Origin: Humulus lupulus
Lineage: Eukaryota; Streptophyta; Magnoliopsida; Rosales; Cannabaceae
Length of the DNA stretch: 64,000 bases
NCBI RefSeq assembly: GCF_963169125.1
Contig: NC_084795.1
Coordinates: 257,729,042-257,793,041, forward strand
Direction: 5' to 3'
A program made the translations under genes and the position numbers. Below are positions 44,371 to 55,156 of the stretch, piece after piece. Position 1 is the first letter of the stretch, and the number at the start of each line of letters is the position of its first letter. A model generated the notes under the pieces. That model ran no database searches. It worked only from the letters and a program-made list of their open reading frames with translations, and was not told the DNA's origin.

Positions 44371-47300
44371 TGATGTGGATTAATTCTTGTTCTTTATATA
44401 TAGCTTTTGTCTCTGGATACATACACATGTACCTTTTGCAAAGGTAAAATTTAGAAAGAAAAGTTACAATTTGTTTACTATATACATATACGTGTAAGTG
44501 AATTATTGAATACTGTAGAAAACAAAATACCACAAAGAATGAAGAGGCGGAGAAAGATTAAAGATGTTGAAAGAAGGAAGAAACTGAACTAAAAAGGCAA
44601 CAATTTTTTTTTGTTGGCTCTCTTGATATGTTAATATTTGAAATGGTCTCTCAAGTGCTTATTTATATTGAGAAATTTGGCTTGGTGAATACATATATGT
44701 ATGTAAATAAATATCAGCATAATCTTTGGCGGTCATGGTAATCTATTTTGTTCTTTGAAATTTGGATTCATCTAAATTATGGCTAAGACATCAATATAAT
44801 ATAACTAGTTGGTATATTGTAATTTTAATTGAGAGCATTTTTGTTGAATTATATAAATAAATATATATAAAAAGTGAGAAAGAGTTCTGCATTTGGGAAA
44901 AACAGAGAACAAAGCATAAGGGATTGTATATTGTGTTGCACAGGAGGCGTTGAAGTGTTTTTCTGGGATTTTTCTTAGCTTTTTTTTTTATGGAAAGTCT
45001 CATTCTCTTTAGTAAATTTTCCAATTTGGGATGCTTTACTACTCCAAAGGGTTATAATAATTATTGTATTATGAATACTTTTTATTAGGCCATGCATTGA
45101 CTCATTAAATCATTATTAAATAATCAAAGTTTGTAATTATTATGCAACTTATATGAGCATAGAAGAAGTCTCTCTGACTCACTGGATTAGAGAGTGATAG
45201 ATGTCAAGCTTTTGAACTATTGCCATTTGAAACTGTTTGTTGGTTTGTTTTTTACTTCTCTATTTTTCTGATTTTGTTTCTGTCAAGATCATAGATTGGT
45301 TTGTGTTAGTTCAGTTCATGTTTCAAAGGGATGTTGTACTTTATGCATGCTTTATGTTTTTGAAGTAATGTGGTGCCTGCATAATAGCTTTTTGTTTGGT
45401 TGTTTATTCTAGGTGTCAATATCTCTATTTGTGTTTGGGTTTGGATTGTGTTAAAGGGATTGTCAATATCTCTCTTGATGTTGCAAAATATTCTTTGATC
45501 CATAACTAGAAGGGATCCTTCTCTGACAATGATTTTGGTCCAGAATTGTTGGTTAATCAAACTTCCAAGTTTAGTATGTTGTGTTTCTTCTCTCTGTTTT
45601 TTTTCTTTTTTGGCAGTGGCTTCAAACATAAAGCACACTCTGCTGCTGATTTTTGTAGCTTAGTTTATTGTGGTGTTCTATTTTTGTTTCTCTTTTATGA
45701 GTTTCTTATGGCTTGTTGGACTTAGTCTAAATACATGGTCATGCTCTTTATTTAATCTCTCAAACTATTTCAGATTAATGAGTTGGCACAACCATTTATG
45801 CTCTTTATTGCTTCTTTTTTAGTAAGCCTAATCACATGTTTACCTTGCACACATAATATGAGTGTCATCTAGATTCTAGGCCATTGGATCTTATATATAT
45901 CTTACATCATGCAGCTATGTTTATATGCACACAAGCATATGTAGTGCTCTTTATTGCTGCTTACATTATGCTATTATATTTATATGCACAGAACCATATG
46001 TTTATGATTATATATATAAACATCTTTGACCTTGTTTGCACCACATATAGTGCCCATACACAACTTTCAGTACATATTAAAGATAAATTTCATGTGGGAG
46101 AGTACTTTTAGTTGTGTGGTTTTTAACGTGTACTTCTTGTTCATAATTCGCTTTCATGTAAATGCTTATATATGTCGTTTTGTAATTCAGAAAGATAAAA
46201 AGATAATAATAAGGACAACTTATCCCATTAATGTGAAATAGTGTTTTTTTTCAGAACAGTACGTGGTACTTATTTGCTTTGCAGTCTTAGCTTAAAAACC
46301 AACAAGAGCGTGATGCACTTTAGAACAAAAGAAGTAAAAACATCTCCCAATTTATTGTACTTAAATTCTAGATATAATTTTTATGTAATAATAAAAAAGA
46401 GGAAAAAACACACTCACACACACATCACCAGTTTGTTAAGCTTTTCTTAAGATTGTTGGTCTTATTGTGAGAATAATATATATTTTTGTACGTAATTCTT
46501 TTTTTTATACATATGTAGAAGACCTTAATTTGATCACACAAAATAACAATAAACTTTTATGTTAACATTTCATTTCAAAAATTGTATAGCTTTTTGGTCA
46601 CTTTTGGTCACTAAGTGAGTAGTGTTACTTTGACTATTTTTGAGTGTCAGTTCTTTGTTGTTCAGTTCTGACCCAATATAAAATAACAGAGTTACATATG
46701 GGTTTTTCTCCGTATTAGGCCATTTGTAATTTTTGGAGTTATAAAAGTTGGTTTCTTCTCACTTCTCCTCTTCTCGTCCAAATACACATTACTTGTATTT
46801 ACTAGTAAAGAAGAGAAAGGAAAATATAGAAGATGATTTTTGGTTTATTTATTAGATTTATTATTTAGATGCACATGAGAGTGGTACCATCAAAACTTAG
46901 TTGTTTATTATCACTATTTATACTATATATCCAATTCATGAGCTTCATTATTATTAGACTAATCAAAAAATTCAGATAATGTGACTATTTCAGTGAGCTC
47001 CATGGTGATTGTAGCATATTTTTAGTAGCAAAATAAATCAAATGAGGCATGTTCCAAATGTTTGTTCTATTAGAAAAGGTACGCAAATACCATATGTTGT
47101 TCTATTAATTGTTTTTGGAAAGTTCTTATTATTCTTTGTCTTTGTGGAAAAGGGTTTCATTTGACTTGTATGGGTACTCTTCTGGTTGTATTTTCCAGAG
47201 TTTGTCTAGATATGCTGTTTAAATTATTTTCTATTTTTTTTTCTTTCTTATTTTGTTTCTGGTACTAAGATGTGATTAGTTTCCTTTGCTTATAAGTTTT

Positions 47301-47698
47301 TGCTAATATTGTTCTGCATTTGTTTGGACCCAAGCATGTGCTTTGTAGTAGGTTAGCTTGATTAGGCTTCATCTGCTTTTATGCTTTCTCTTGCTTTTTG
47401 AAAGTTAATGTATGTAAAGAAAGTAGTGTATTGTCTAAGTTGTATGCTTCTGCGTTGCTGAAATAGAAATTCTGACCCCCTGTGTTTGATGTGGTCACTG
47501 GAGAAAATAAACAAAAACTATATTTTTACCACAAGCATTTTCTAGAATGTTAAAAGTCGTTACTGTATCTTCTCTTAAATTTATTAAAGGATTGAAGTCA
47601 CTGAGTATATTGTAAGCAACAAGATTTCTGCTCACAAATCTCTTTTCTTTATTCACTGTTATGAAATTATAATGTAAATTAGTTAATACACCTTGCAG
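44371..47698. other. Long non-coding stretch upstream of the receptor-kinase remnant
   Basis: 3.3 kb of AT-rich, intron-like DNA with only short unconvincing ORFs. No further LRR exons could be recognised. It may be old intron plus insertions. Confidence 0.3.
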
Positions 47699-49151
47699 GG
47701 TACTTAGGAATAACAATATCTCTTATTCAATTCCACCAAATATTGGAGAATACCAAAGCATGACTCAGTTGTATGTTTTGATTATACCAATGGATCTAAC
47801 TTTTTAAGCTGTTGGTAAAATGTTACTATAACATGTTGCATAATCCTATAAATTTTAGAAATAGAATAGAAAACCATCATAGTCTACTACATAAACATCA
47901 AGAGCCATGACATATAGTGCCTTATTTTTCATTTTCAGTGTTCTTGGGAATGGATGTTAGACCTTTCACTTTTAGTTATGCTGAACTAAAGACGATGACA
48001 AACAATTTTGATTCTGCTAATAAGTTAGGAGAGGGTGGATTTGGACCTGTCTATAAGGTAAGTCATTATTTTCATCACTTTCATTTTGTTTGCAAAAGTT
48101 TTCATAACACTTGAACAAGGAATGTTAGTACTTTTTAAGCATACAATTTGACAAAGTAGAAAAGTTTTTTTGGCTGTTTGACACTATATGTTACTGTGTC
48201 AAATTCATTATTTTCATTCCATTAAATCAACTCCATTCTCAAAAGGGATCACTTAATGATGAAAGAGTGATAGCTGTGAAGCAACTATCTATGACTTCTC
48301 ATCAAGGAAACAGCCAGTTTGTGGCTGAAATTGCCACAATATCTGCTGTCCAACACCGAAACTTGATCAAATTGCATGGATGTGGTATTGAGGGAGGCAA
48401 AAAATGTAAGATAATTTATCATTGAAGACATTTAGTCACCCTACTTCTATGCATGATCATGTCACAAAAAATAACCATGGATGATGATGATGATGCAGTG
48501 GCTATCTTGCACCAGAATATGCCATGCGTGGACATCTTATAGAGAAAGCCGACGTGTTTGCTTTTAGTGTTATGGCGCTAGAGACTATCAGTGGCAGGCC
48601 GAACTCTACTCCTAATTTGGAAGAAGAACAAATATATCTTCTTGAATGGGTAAATAATTCCTTACTATTCAATGTATATGTTTTAGCTATGGATTCACAA
48701 CACAACAAGGCCCAATTCTAACTATATTGTGCTTCTCTAGGCTTGGAACTTACAAGAACAAAACAATGAAGCTGATCTTGTGGATTCAGAGTTGTCCGAA
48801 TTCAATGAAGATGAAGTGAGAAGACTCATAAGAGTAGCTCTTTTATGCACTCAAACATCACCAACATTAAGGCCATCAATGTCTAGAGTTGTGGCAATTC
48901 TTTCAGGAGATATTGAAGTAAGCACTCAAATCTCAATGCCTGGTTACTTGGCTAGCTGGAGTTTGGATATTCTAAGCAGCATATTAAGTGATGTTGCAAC
49001 TATAGGAACTGATTCTACCAACTATGATTCGCCTGCTAGTACGAGCATGGTGGGGGATGCATTTCCATCGCTTGCAAAATGCGCCACTCGTCCAATTCTT
49101 CAAAGCCACAAGTCCAATGGCTTTGGTGTGTTGACATTTGGAAGATCATAA
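47699..49151 (+). pseudogene. LRR receptor-like kinase gene remnant (LRR VIII-like), catalytic core missing
   Basis: Pieces in order: an LRR exon from 47699 (VLRNNNISYSIPPNIGEYQS); exon 47939-48057 ([33 protein letters not shown], the ATP-binding glycine loop); exon from 48246 (VIAVKQLSMTSHQGNSQF, with the VAVK-type lysine, and NLIKLHGCGIEGGKK); exon about 48500-48649 ([20 protein letters not shown] and [20 protein letters not shown]); and the last exon 48741-49151 (AWNLQEQNNEADLVDSELSE, RRLIRVALLCTQTSPTLRPS, tail to TAA). The whole HRD catalytic loop and DFG region is absent between 48406 and 48500, and the extracellular malectin part is missing between LRR and kinase. Such proteins are plasma-membrane receptors. 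This copy cannot be an active kinase. Confidence 0.85.
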
Positions 49152-49379
49152 TATGCAACTGTTTAAGATTATTTTGTTGACTATTGTGAGAATATTTTTT
49201 TATGTTAATTAGGTAGTGTTGAATATCTTAAGACTTTTGGATTGTTTTTAAGATAATCTTGAATGTATTTTGACAATTATTTGGTTATATGTGTTTTGAA
49301 CCATATAATTGGCATTGAAAAATATATTTGTACAATGTTAAGGGTGTCTTAAGTATATTAAATGAAGTGGGTTTGAATT

Positions 49380-49827
49380 AAAGCAATAAAAAATGATTAT
49401 AATGTACAGGTTTATATAATAATAATTCAAGCTTATCCAAATATTAGAATAATACAAAAAATGTGTTATTGTATCTTTTACAATAACACTGGTTTATAAG
49501 CATAAAATTATGTTATGCAAACTATTTTCTATAATGTAGAAAGTGTGTTATTATAAAGTGTATCATAACACTAATTTATAAGTACAAAAAAGTGTTATAT
49601 AATCTATTTATAAATAGCTTAATGAAATACTTATCTAACTATTAAAATAACACAACAAAAGTGTTATCGTAGGCTATACCATAACACTTGTCTATAACTA
49701 TGGAAAAGTGTTATGAAAAGTGCTTCGACCTACTATAACACTGCTTTCCTTAACACATCAAAAAGTGATATGGTATATATTTGATAATACTTGTTCGGTC
49801 TTATTGAAAGTATTTTTTCTTGTAGTG
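49380..49827 (-). repeat. Subterminal repeats of the CACTA right end
   Basis: At least eight AAGTGTTAT or ATAACACTT words in both orientations within 450 bp, ending at TTCTTGTAGTG. Clusters of short motifs like this near both ends bind CACTA transposase. Confidence 0.65.
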
Positions 49828-49830
49828 ATT

Positions 49831-50804
49831 AATGCCGGACTGACCTCAAGTTCGATGAAAACTAAAAGCGCTTGTTGAGCCTATGGCTAGTCACTTAGAG
49901 CCAGGGCCAGAAGGCCTAGGTGACTGCATTGTCACATGACTATGGGCGTTGAGCCCCGTAGTGACTTGCGCATCAGTTACTCATCTGGTTTAAGTTAGTG
50001 ACTTGCTCATCAGTCACTCATTATGGTTAACAGAACCTTAAGTGTTAAATCACTCATCTGATTAGAACTATACGCTCCATCATGGTTAACAAAACCTCAA
50101 AGTGTTAAATCACTCATTTGATTAGAGCTATATGCTCCATCATGGTTAATAGAACCTCAAAGTGTTAAATCACTCATCTGATTAGAGCAATATGCTCCAT
50201 CATGATTAACAGAACCTCAAAGTGTTAAATCACTCATCTGATTAGGATTGACTTGATAGCCATCCATTTAGGAGGGCAGGATTCCTCATCGTGGATTCCC
50301 CATCATTATCTGAACTTATTTGCATGCATGAATAAGGCAATCATTGCTAGGCATACACATTGTGATTTAGTGATATGTTATTACTGTTCATGAGCATATT
50401 GAGTTTTCTTGCTGGGCTTCGGCTCACAGGTGCTATATGGTGCAGGTAGAGGCAAAAGAAAGCTGGACCATCATTGAGTTGGAGAGCTTAGGTGACAACG
50501 TGTCGATATGCGGCTGCTCAACCGCCACGGCCGAGGGTTGAAGGAGGAACTAGGGTTAAACCCTATTTTTCCGCTTAGGCCGGCTGGTTGTAAATGTTTT
50601 CTTGTAATTAACCTTTAAATTATATTTTTGGGATCCCAATGTATATAGTAAATGTTTTAGTGAAATGTTATATCTTAACCAAAGTTTTTAGCCCTAAACT
50701 TCTAATCATACTTAGTTACATGATCATGGCCAAATGACTTGATTAGTGAGTTTAACACTGTTTAAAATGCACACCGTAACGGTCCCTGGAGTTTAAGGCG
50801 TTAC
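49831..50804 (+). repeat. Gypsy-type LTR (3' portion)
   Basis: Shares GAGTTTTCTTGCTGGGCTTC, GGCTCACAGGTGC, TTTGGGATCCCAA and the GGCGTTACA end (50804) with the LTRs at 1-1596 and 4497-6602. It starts at the CACTA border, so its 5' part is missing. It contains a 60-bp tandem repeat. Confidence 0.65.
50020..50246. repeat. 60-bp tandem repeat, about four copies
   Basis: AGTGTTAAATCACTCATCTG begins at 50041, 50101 (TTTG variant), 50161 and 50221, exactly 60 bp apart, with ATATGCTCCATCATGGTTAA and AGAACCTCAA between. A few substitutions separate the copies. Confidence 0.9.
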
Positions 50805-51028
50805 ACCAACTCTTTGAACATCCTTTGCTGAGCCATCTGAGACTTAACTAATGTTTTAGAGTCACAATCATTGTCAGATGGTAGTGGTATTTGTACTGGA
50901 TTGACTTTCTTTGAAGGTTGAAAGAGTGGATTGTCAATGATATTTCTTGAAGAGCAGGATGATGATGTCTCAAGATATTGCTTTATGGCTTGTAGTCTTT
51001 CTTGAGTATCGTTACCAGACATATACAC
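50805..51028 (-). pseudogene. Possible gag N-terminal fragment
   Basis: The minus-strand frame from 51028 starts MYMSGNDTQERLQAIKQYLE and stays open for about 75 residues. It is Ser/Gln-rich without a recognisable domain. It ends exactly where the neighbouring LTR finishes (50804), so that LTR appears to have inserted into it. Its position just after a tRNA/primer-site-like segment of a minus-strand LTR suggests the start of a gag gene, but this is inference. Confidence 0.3.
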
Positions 51029-51280
51029 CTTGTGGGTTTGGCCTATGCTTGGTATTATAATAAAATAATTGGAAGTATTGAAAGAAAAATAATTGTTAAA
51101 TCTGTTGTAGTATAGTGGTAAGTATTCCGGCCTGTCACGCAGGTGACCCGAGTTCGATCCCCGTCAACGATGCAAAAAATTTGGTGGGTGTCATATACCA
51201 CAACCAGTTTAAGAATTATTTTTCTTTCAATAATTCCAACTATTATAGTATAATATCAAGCACAGGTCGAACCCACGAGG
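51028..51280. repeat. Inverted repeat flanking a tRNA-Asp sequence
   Basis: Left arm 51028-51101 and right arm 51207-51280 are reverse complements with about 63 of 74 positions matching by eye. Shared blocks include TATTGAAAGAAAAATAATT on the left against AATTATTTTTCTTTCAATA on the right, and GTGGGTTTGGCC against GGTCGAACCCAC. The 105-bp interior is a full-length tRNA-Asp-like sequence plus 34 bp. The right arm lies at the 3' end of an Athila-like minus-strand LTR. Confidence 0.8.
51101..51172 (+). tRNA. tRNA-Asp(GTC)-like sequence, probably a pseudogene
   Basis: 72 bases in correct spacing: A-box TAGTATAGTGGTAAGTA, anticodon loop CTGTCAC, T-loop TTCGATC. Against the plant tRNA-Asp consensus the acceptor, anticodon and T stems carry changes that leave about two, one and two mismatched pairs, and the 3' end reads CAACGATG. 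Internal polymerase III boxes are nearly intact, but no T4 terminator follows within 30 bases. The 3' half also reads, on the minus strand, as a mutated tRNA-Asp primer-binding site. Confidence 0.6.
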
Positions 51281-52700
51281 ACTATCGTTCACTTTATTAT
51301 TCAATAATTAACACTAAGACTTTAAAGGGGGATTTAGATTTCGAACTCAAAATTAAATAACATAAACTAGAAAGAAAATAAAGATTGATATTACTATACT
51401 AAGAAACAAGGTTAATCTCCACCCTCAACAACCATTCTCAATCACTAATAATAAATATTATTCCAATTTCTCAATTAAACTTTTAACCATGCAGATAACG
51501 TTGAAGCAGACAATTATCCCAATCTCCCTATTACAAGTAATCAAGGCGAAGTGCTCAATAATTAACTCTTTTAGCCAAGCAATAAATATATGAAGCATAC
51601 AATCTATTTAACTTAGGTAAAGCATTAAATCCTATGGAGACAAGTTAATCTAAGCAATAAAATAATGAAGCATATAATTCATTTAACCTAGGTTCTATTT
51701 TTCATCACAATCAACAATTATTTTTACATTACTATCAATTGCAATTTATCACATACACATAGAATCCTAAAGTATTAGGTGAGTAGTAATTCTAATATGA
51801 CAATTTAACAATGTAAAACCATAGTTAGTTAGCCACCTAACAAGAAATCACAAAATTCATAACATTCAATTGGAAAAATAGAAACAATTCAATATTGAGA
51901 GAAATTAAAGAATGATACTCATTATCAACAATCAAGAATTCATGTCTTGGGTTTCTAAATTAACCCTTAACCTAAAAAGAACCTACTCCATAATAGCAAT
52001 CATAACCACAAACATAAATATAATTGATATTAAAGAGATTAAGGGAAGAAAATAAACTAGATTGAAGTACAATAGTATTGTAGTCTTCTCTCCAGCCCTT
52101 TCTGAGTCTTTTTCTCTCCAAAAAACTGTCATAAAACTTATGAAAACCCTAGCCCTAAAACCTTTTATAATCCTCTTAAAAATCTAATTAAAAATAACTA
52201 AAAAATAAAAATCACGTTGACTAGCCGCGGCCTGGAAAAGTGGCGGCCGCTACCAGTGTGCCTGATTTAGCCTTGAGTAGCGGCCTGGAAAAGTAGTGGC
52301 CGCTACCAGTGCACATTTTCTCTTAAAAATTCATATTTTGGCTGCTACCTGAAGAAGTACTCGGCACTACCAAAACTTGCTATTTCCAAAAACCCTCATT
52401 CCTTGCAATTAGGTTGGGCCCACCACTTCTTTGAGCTGCAACCAACACTCCAAATTCCCTTTCACTTGGTTTTGTAAGCCACTACTCAAGCTTCATTCTC
52501 CCCAACATCACAATATATGCTTAAAGACTTCAAAACAAATTAGAATTACATCTCAACTTCATCTTGCAACTCCATTTTGTAGCCTATAAAATTCTTAAAC
52601 CAAAATTGCATTAAATATATAAGTGCTATCAACAAAAATTACAACTTAGTTTAAATATCGAAAACTTACAAAATGAAGCTAAAATCTCTTAAAACACCAA
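51281..52700 (-). repeat. Athila-like LTR, minus strand
   Basis: On the minus strand the end segment CCTCGTGGGTTCGACCTGTG and the following sequence to a tRNA-Asp primer-like site resemble the 3' end of Athila-type LTRs. The body is AT-rich, with GC-rich repeats at 52224-52371 and no ORF. The far border near 52700 is set by the start of gypsy RNase H coding. Confidence 0.45.
52224..52371. repeat. Three degenerate GC-rich repeats
   Basis: GCGGCCTGGAAAAGTGGCGG followed by CCGCTACCAGTG (52224-52258) recurs at 52276-52312 and, more diverged, at 52339-52371. The first contains the palindrome GCGGCCGC. Confidence 0.75.
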
Positions 52701-52707
52701 ATTAGCA

Positions 52708-54383
52708 TCATCCAAATACGAAAGAACTTGCAATATATATATATAACAATGAACTTATTAGCACCACATAGGCGGCCATCTTCTTCACATTCGTTTGGTA
52801 TTCTCCCAAAATATGCCTGACCACCAGCTGGGAGTCGCTGTGGACTTCGATGTTTTCTGCCCCCACTTCTCGGGCCAAGCGCAATCTGACCAGCATGGCC
52901 TCGTGCTCGACCTCATTGTTTGATGCTTCGAACTAGAAGTATAGGGTGCTTTACAACTGGTGACCTTGAGGGGATATTAGAATGATCCCAGCCCCGACCT
53001 TATTTTCATTGGAGGCTCCATCAACAAAGAACTTCCACAAGGGCACTACGGGGTCAATAGGTTCTTCATTCTCAGATAACTCGATGCATTCTAGGATGAA
53101 GTCGGCCATGGCCTATCCCTTGATGGAGATTCTTGGGACATAAGCGATATCGAACTGGCTCAACTCCATGGCCCACTTCAAAAGTCTTGCCGATGATTCA
53201 GGTTTTTGTAATACTTGTCGTAGGGGATGGTTCGTTAGTACCTTGATGGCATGGGCTTGAAAGTAAGGTCTTAACTTCTTGGAAGCGGTCAGTAAGCAAA
53301 ATGTCAATTTCTTGATCAAAGGGTATCTGGACTCCAAGCCCAGCAACCTTTTGCTTATGTAATAGACCAGGAGTTGGACCTTTCCCTCTTCTCGCACTAA
53401 TACGGCGCTGATGGCATGTTCTAACATAGCCAAATATAGGTACAGTGGTTCCCCATCAACTGGTTTCGACAAGATTGGCACTTGGGCCAAATGCTCCTTC
53501 AATTTTTGGAAGGCCTCTTTCCATTCGGCCATCCACTCAAACCTCTGGTTTCTGTGAAGTATGTTGAAGAATTGGATACACTTGTCTGTGGACTTTGACA
53601 CAAAGCGGCTCAAAGCTGTTATTCTTCCCGTCAGGCTTTGAACATCTTTATGTCTCCGTGGCGATGGCATGTCAATCAATGCTCTGATCTTATTTGGATT
53701 GGATTCTATCCCTCTTGAGCTTAATATGAAGCCTATAAGTTTCCAGGATGCCATGCCAAAAGTGCACTTTTTGGGATTCAACTTCATCCTGTACTTCCGG
53801 ATAATGGCGATTGCTTCTGCCAGGTTGTCCACGCATTGGGTTAATGTCTTGGACTTGACCAACATATCGTCTATGTAAACCTCCATGTTCTTCCCAAGTA
53901 GGTTCTGAACATTCTATTAACTAGTCTTTGAGAGGTGGCCCCAACATTCTTGAGCCCGAAGGGCATGACAATGTAGCAGTATACACCATTTTCCGTCTGG
54001 AAGCTGGTGTGTTCTTGGTCTACTACATGCATCGAGATCTGGTTGTAGCCGGAGTAAGCATCCATGAAGCTTTGCAACTCGTACCCAGATGTATCATCCA
54101 CCATCTAGTCAATTCAGGGCAGAGGGGAGCAATCCTTTAGGCATTCCTTATTGAGGTCCATGAAGTTGATGCAAGTCCTCCATGTTCTATTTGGCTTTGG
54201 TTCCAACACTGGACTTTCTAGCCGAACAGGATACAAGGCCTCCCAGATGAAGTTGATTGAGGAAAACTTCTCGATTTCCAGCTTAAGGGCCTCCGCCCTT
54301 TCCACACTCAGGGGCCTTCGCTTCTGCCAAACGAGAGTTGCATTCTCATTGATTTTCAGCGCATGACTTTCAATCCTTTTCAT
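52708..54383 (-). pseudogene. Reverse transcriptase and RNase H of the truncated gypsy element
   Basis: Three frames: 54114-54383 (VLEPKPNRTWRTCINFMDLN), 53871-54104 (FMDAYSGYNQISMHVVDQEH) and 53113-53886 (MEVYIDDMLVKSK with the active-site Asp pair, LIGFILSSRGIESNPNKIRA, RNase H start SAVLVREEGKVQ). A separate RNase H piece at 52708-52896 has VHSDSQLVV with its Asp. A frameshift near 53880-53890 splits the polymerase just before the YIDD block. Confidence 0.85.
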
Positions 54384-54602
54384 ATCCTAGTGGGACCAAA
54401 TCAGGATGTCCTGGTTTTCTTTTACCTAGGAAATTATGGCAGCCCTGACCTTCGGGTTCAAATTTATCCCTACCCGGATTACTTTGTTTGGGTCGATGTC
54501 ACTGATGCACACCTCCTCAACCTCCTCCATGGGTTCAAATGCCCTATCTACCTCTATTTGTGGATCCAATTCACTGTCTTCCCGAACCACCCTCTATGCT
54601 AG

Positions 54603-55091
54603 CTATGGTGGTGGGATTGAATCAGCATGCTCCTCTTCGAGAGGTTCTTCGCGGACCGTGAACATTGGTCGAGCGGAGACGTGATAAAACTTTTGGGTGC
54701 TCTTCTGATCTCCTCGTATTGTCCCCACTCTATTATTATCACACAGGAACTTCATGCATAAATGGCGGATGGAGGTGATGGCACCGAAGTCGACTAGAGT
54801 GCGGTGTCCAAAAATCACGTTGTACGCAGTGGGGCAATCCACCACTACGAAGGTGCAGTATTTGAACGAGCTCTAAACCTTGTTCCCCAATGTCACTGGG
54901 AGTTGAATCTTTCCCATCGGGAGCAATGAATCCCCATTGAAATCATAGATCTGCATTCGACACGAAGCTAGGTCTGCCTCCGTTAGGCCAATCACCGCGA
55001 AGGCTGGCATGAATAGGACATTGATGGAACCCCCGCCATCCACCAACACTCGAGATACTCTTTTGTTGGAAATTTGGGCATCAATGACCAA
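54603..55091 (-). pseudogene. Protease region of the truncated gypsy element
   Basis: VIDAQISNKRVSRVLVDGGG followed by SINVLF is the aspartic protease site in the D-G-G form used by some Tat elements. PTAYNVIFGHRTLVDFGAI is the usual downstream block before the pol linker. Two frames are separated by a stop at about 54870. Confidence 0.75.
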
Positions 55092-55156
55092 GGGTTCTTG
55101 ATGTGGGAAATGAACGTTCTAGGCATCTTCCTCCGTAAACGTTATGGGCTGATTCA

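Larger units (their letters stand above)
38690..49827 (+). mobile_element. Large CACTA-type element carrying host-gene fragments
   Basis: Left end CACTACAAAGATT and right end TTTTTTCTTGTAGTG (inverse CACTACAAGAAAA) are flanked by ATT on both sides (38687-38689, 49828-49830), the 3-bp duplication expected for CACTA elements. The right 450 bp contains many AAGTGTTAT/ATAACACTT subterminal repeats. The left end has AAAGTATTATAATAAG and AAAGTGTT. The interior includes an LRR receptor-kinase pseudogene, a 43-codon exon, a LINE scrap and copia fragments. No transposase was recognised. The left end at 35627 is an alternative partner, in which case the RING and CID fragments are also internal. Confidence 0.55.

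Noticed and set aside
46241..46450. 69-residue ORF in the CACTA interior
   Set aside because: Low-complexity end (KKRKKHTHTHI) from an A-rich and (CA)n tract; no homology recognised.
35627..49827. Single 14.2-kb CACTA element using the 35627 left end
   Set aside because: Flanking triplets differ (GAA versus ATT), whereas the left end at 38690 has matching ATT; kept only as an alternative.
50020..50246. Possible satellite or CRISPR-like array of 60-bp units
   Set aside because: Only four contiguous copies within an LTR, no spacers.
51101..51172. Functional tRNA-Asp gene
   Set aside because: Stem mismatches in acceptor, anticodon and T arms, no T-run terminator nearby, and position between inverted LTR-end arms argue for a pseudogene or primer-derived copy.
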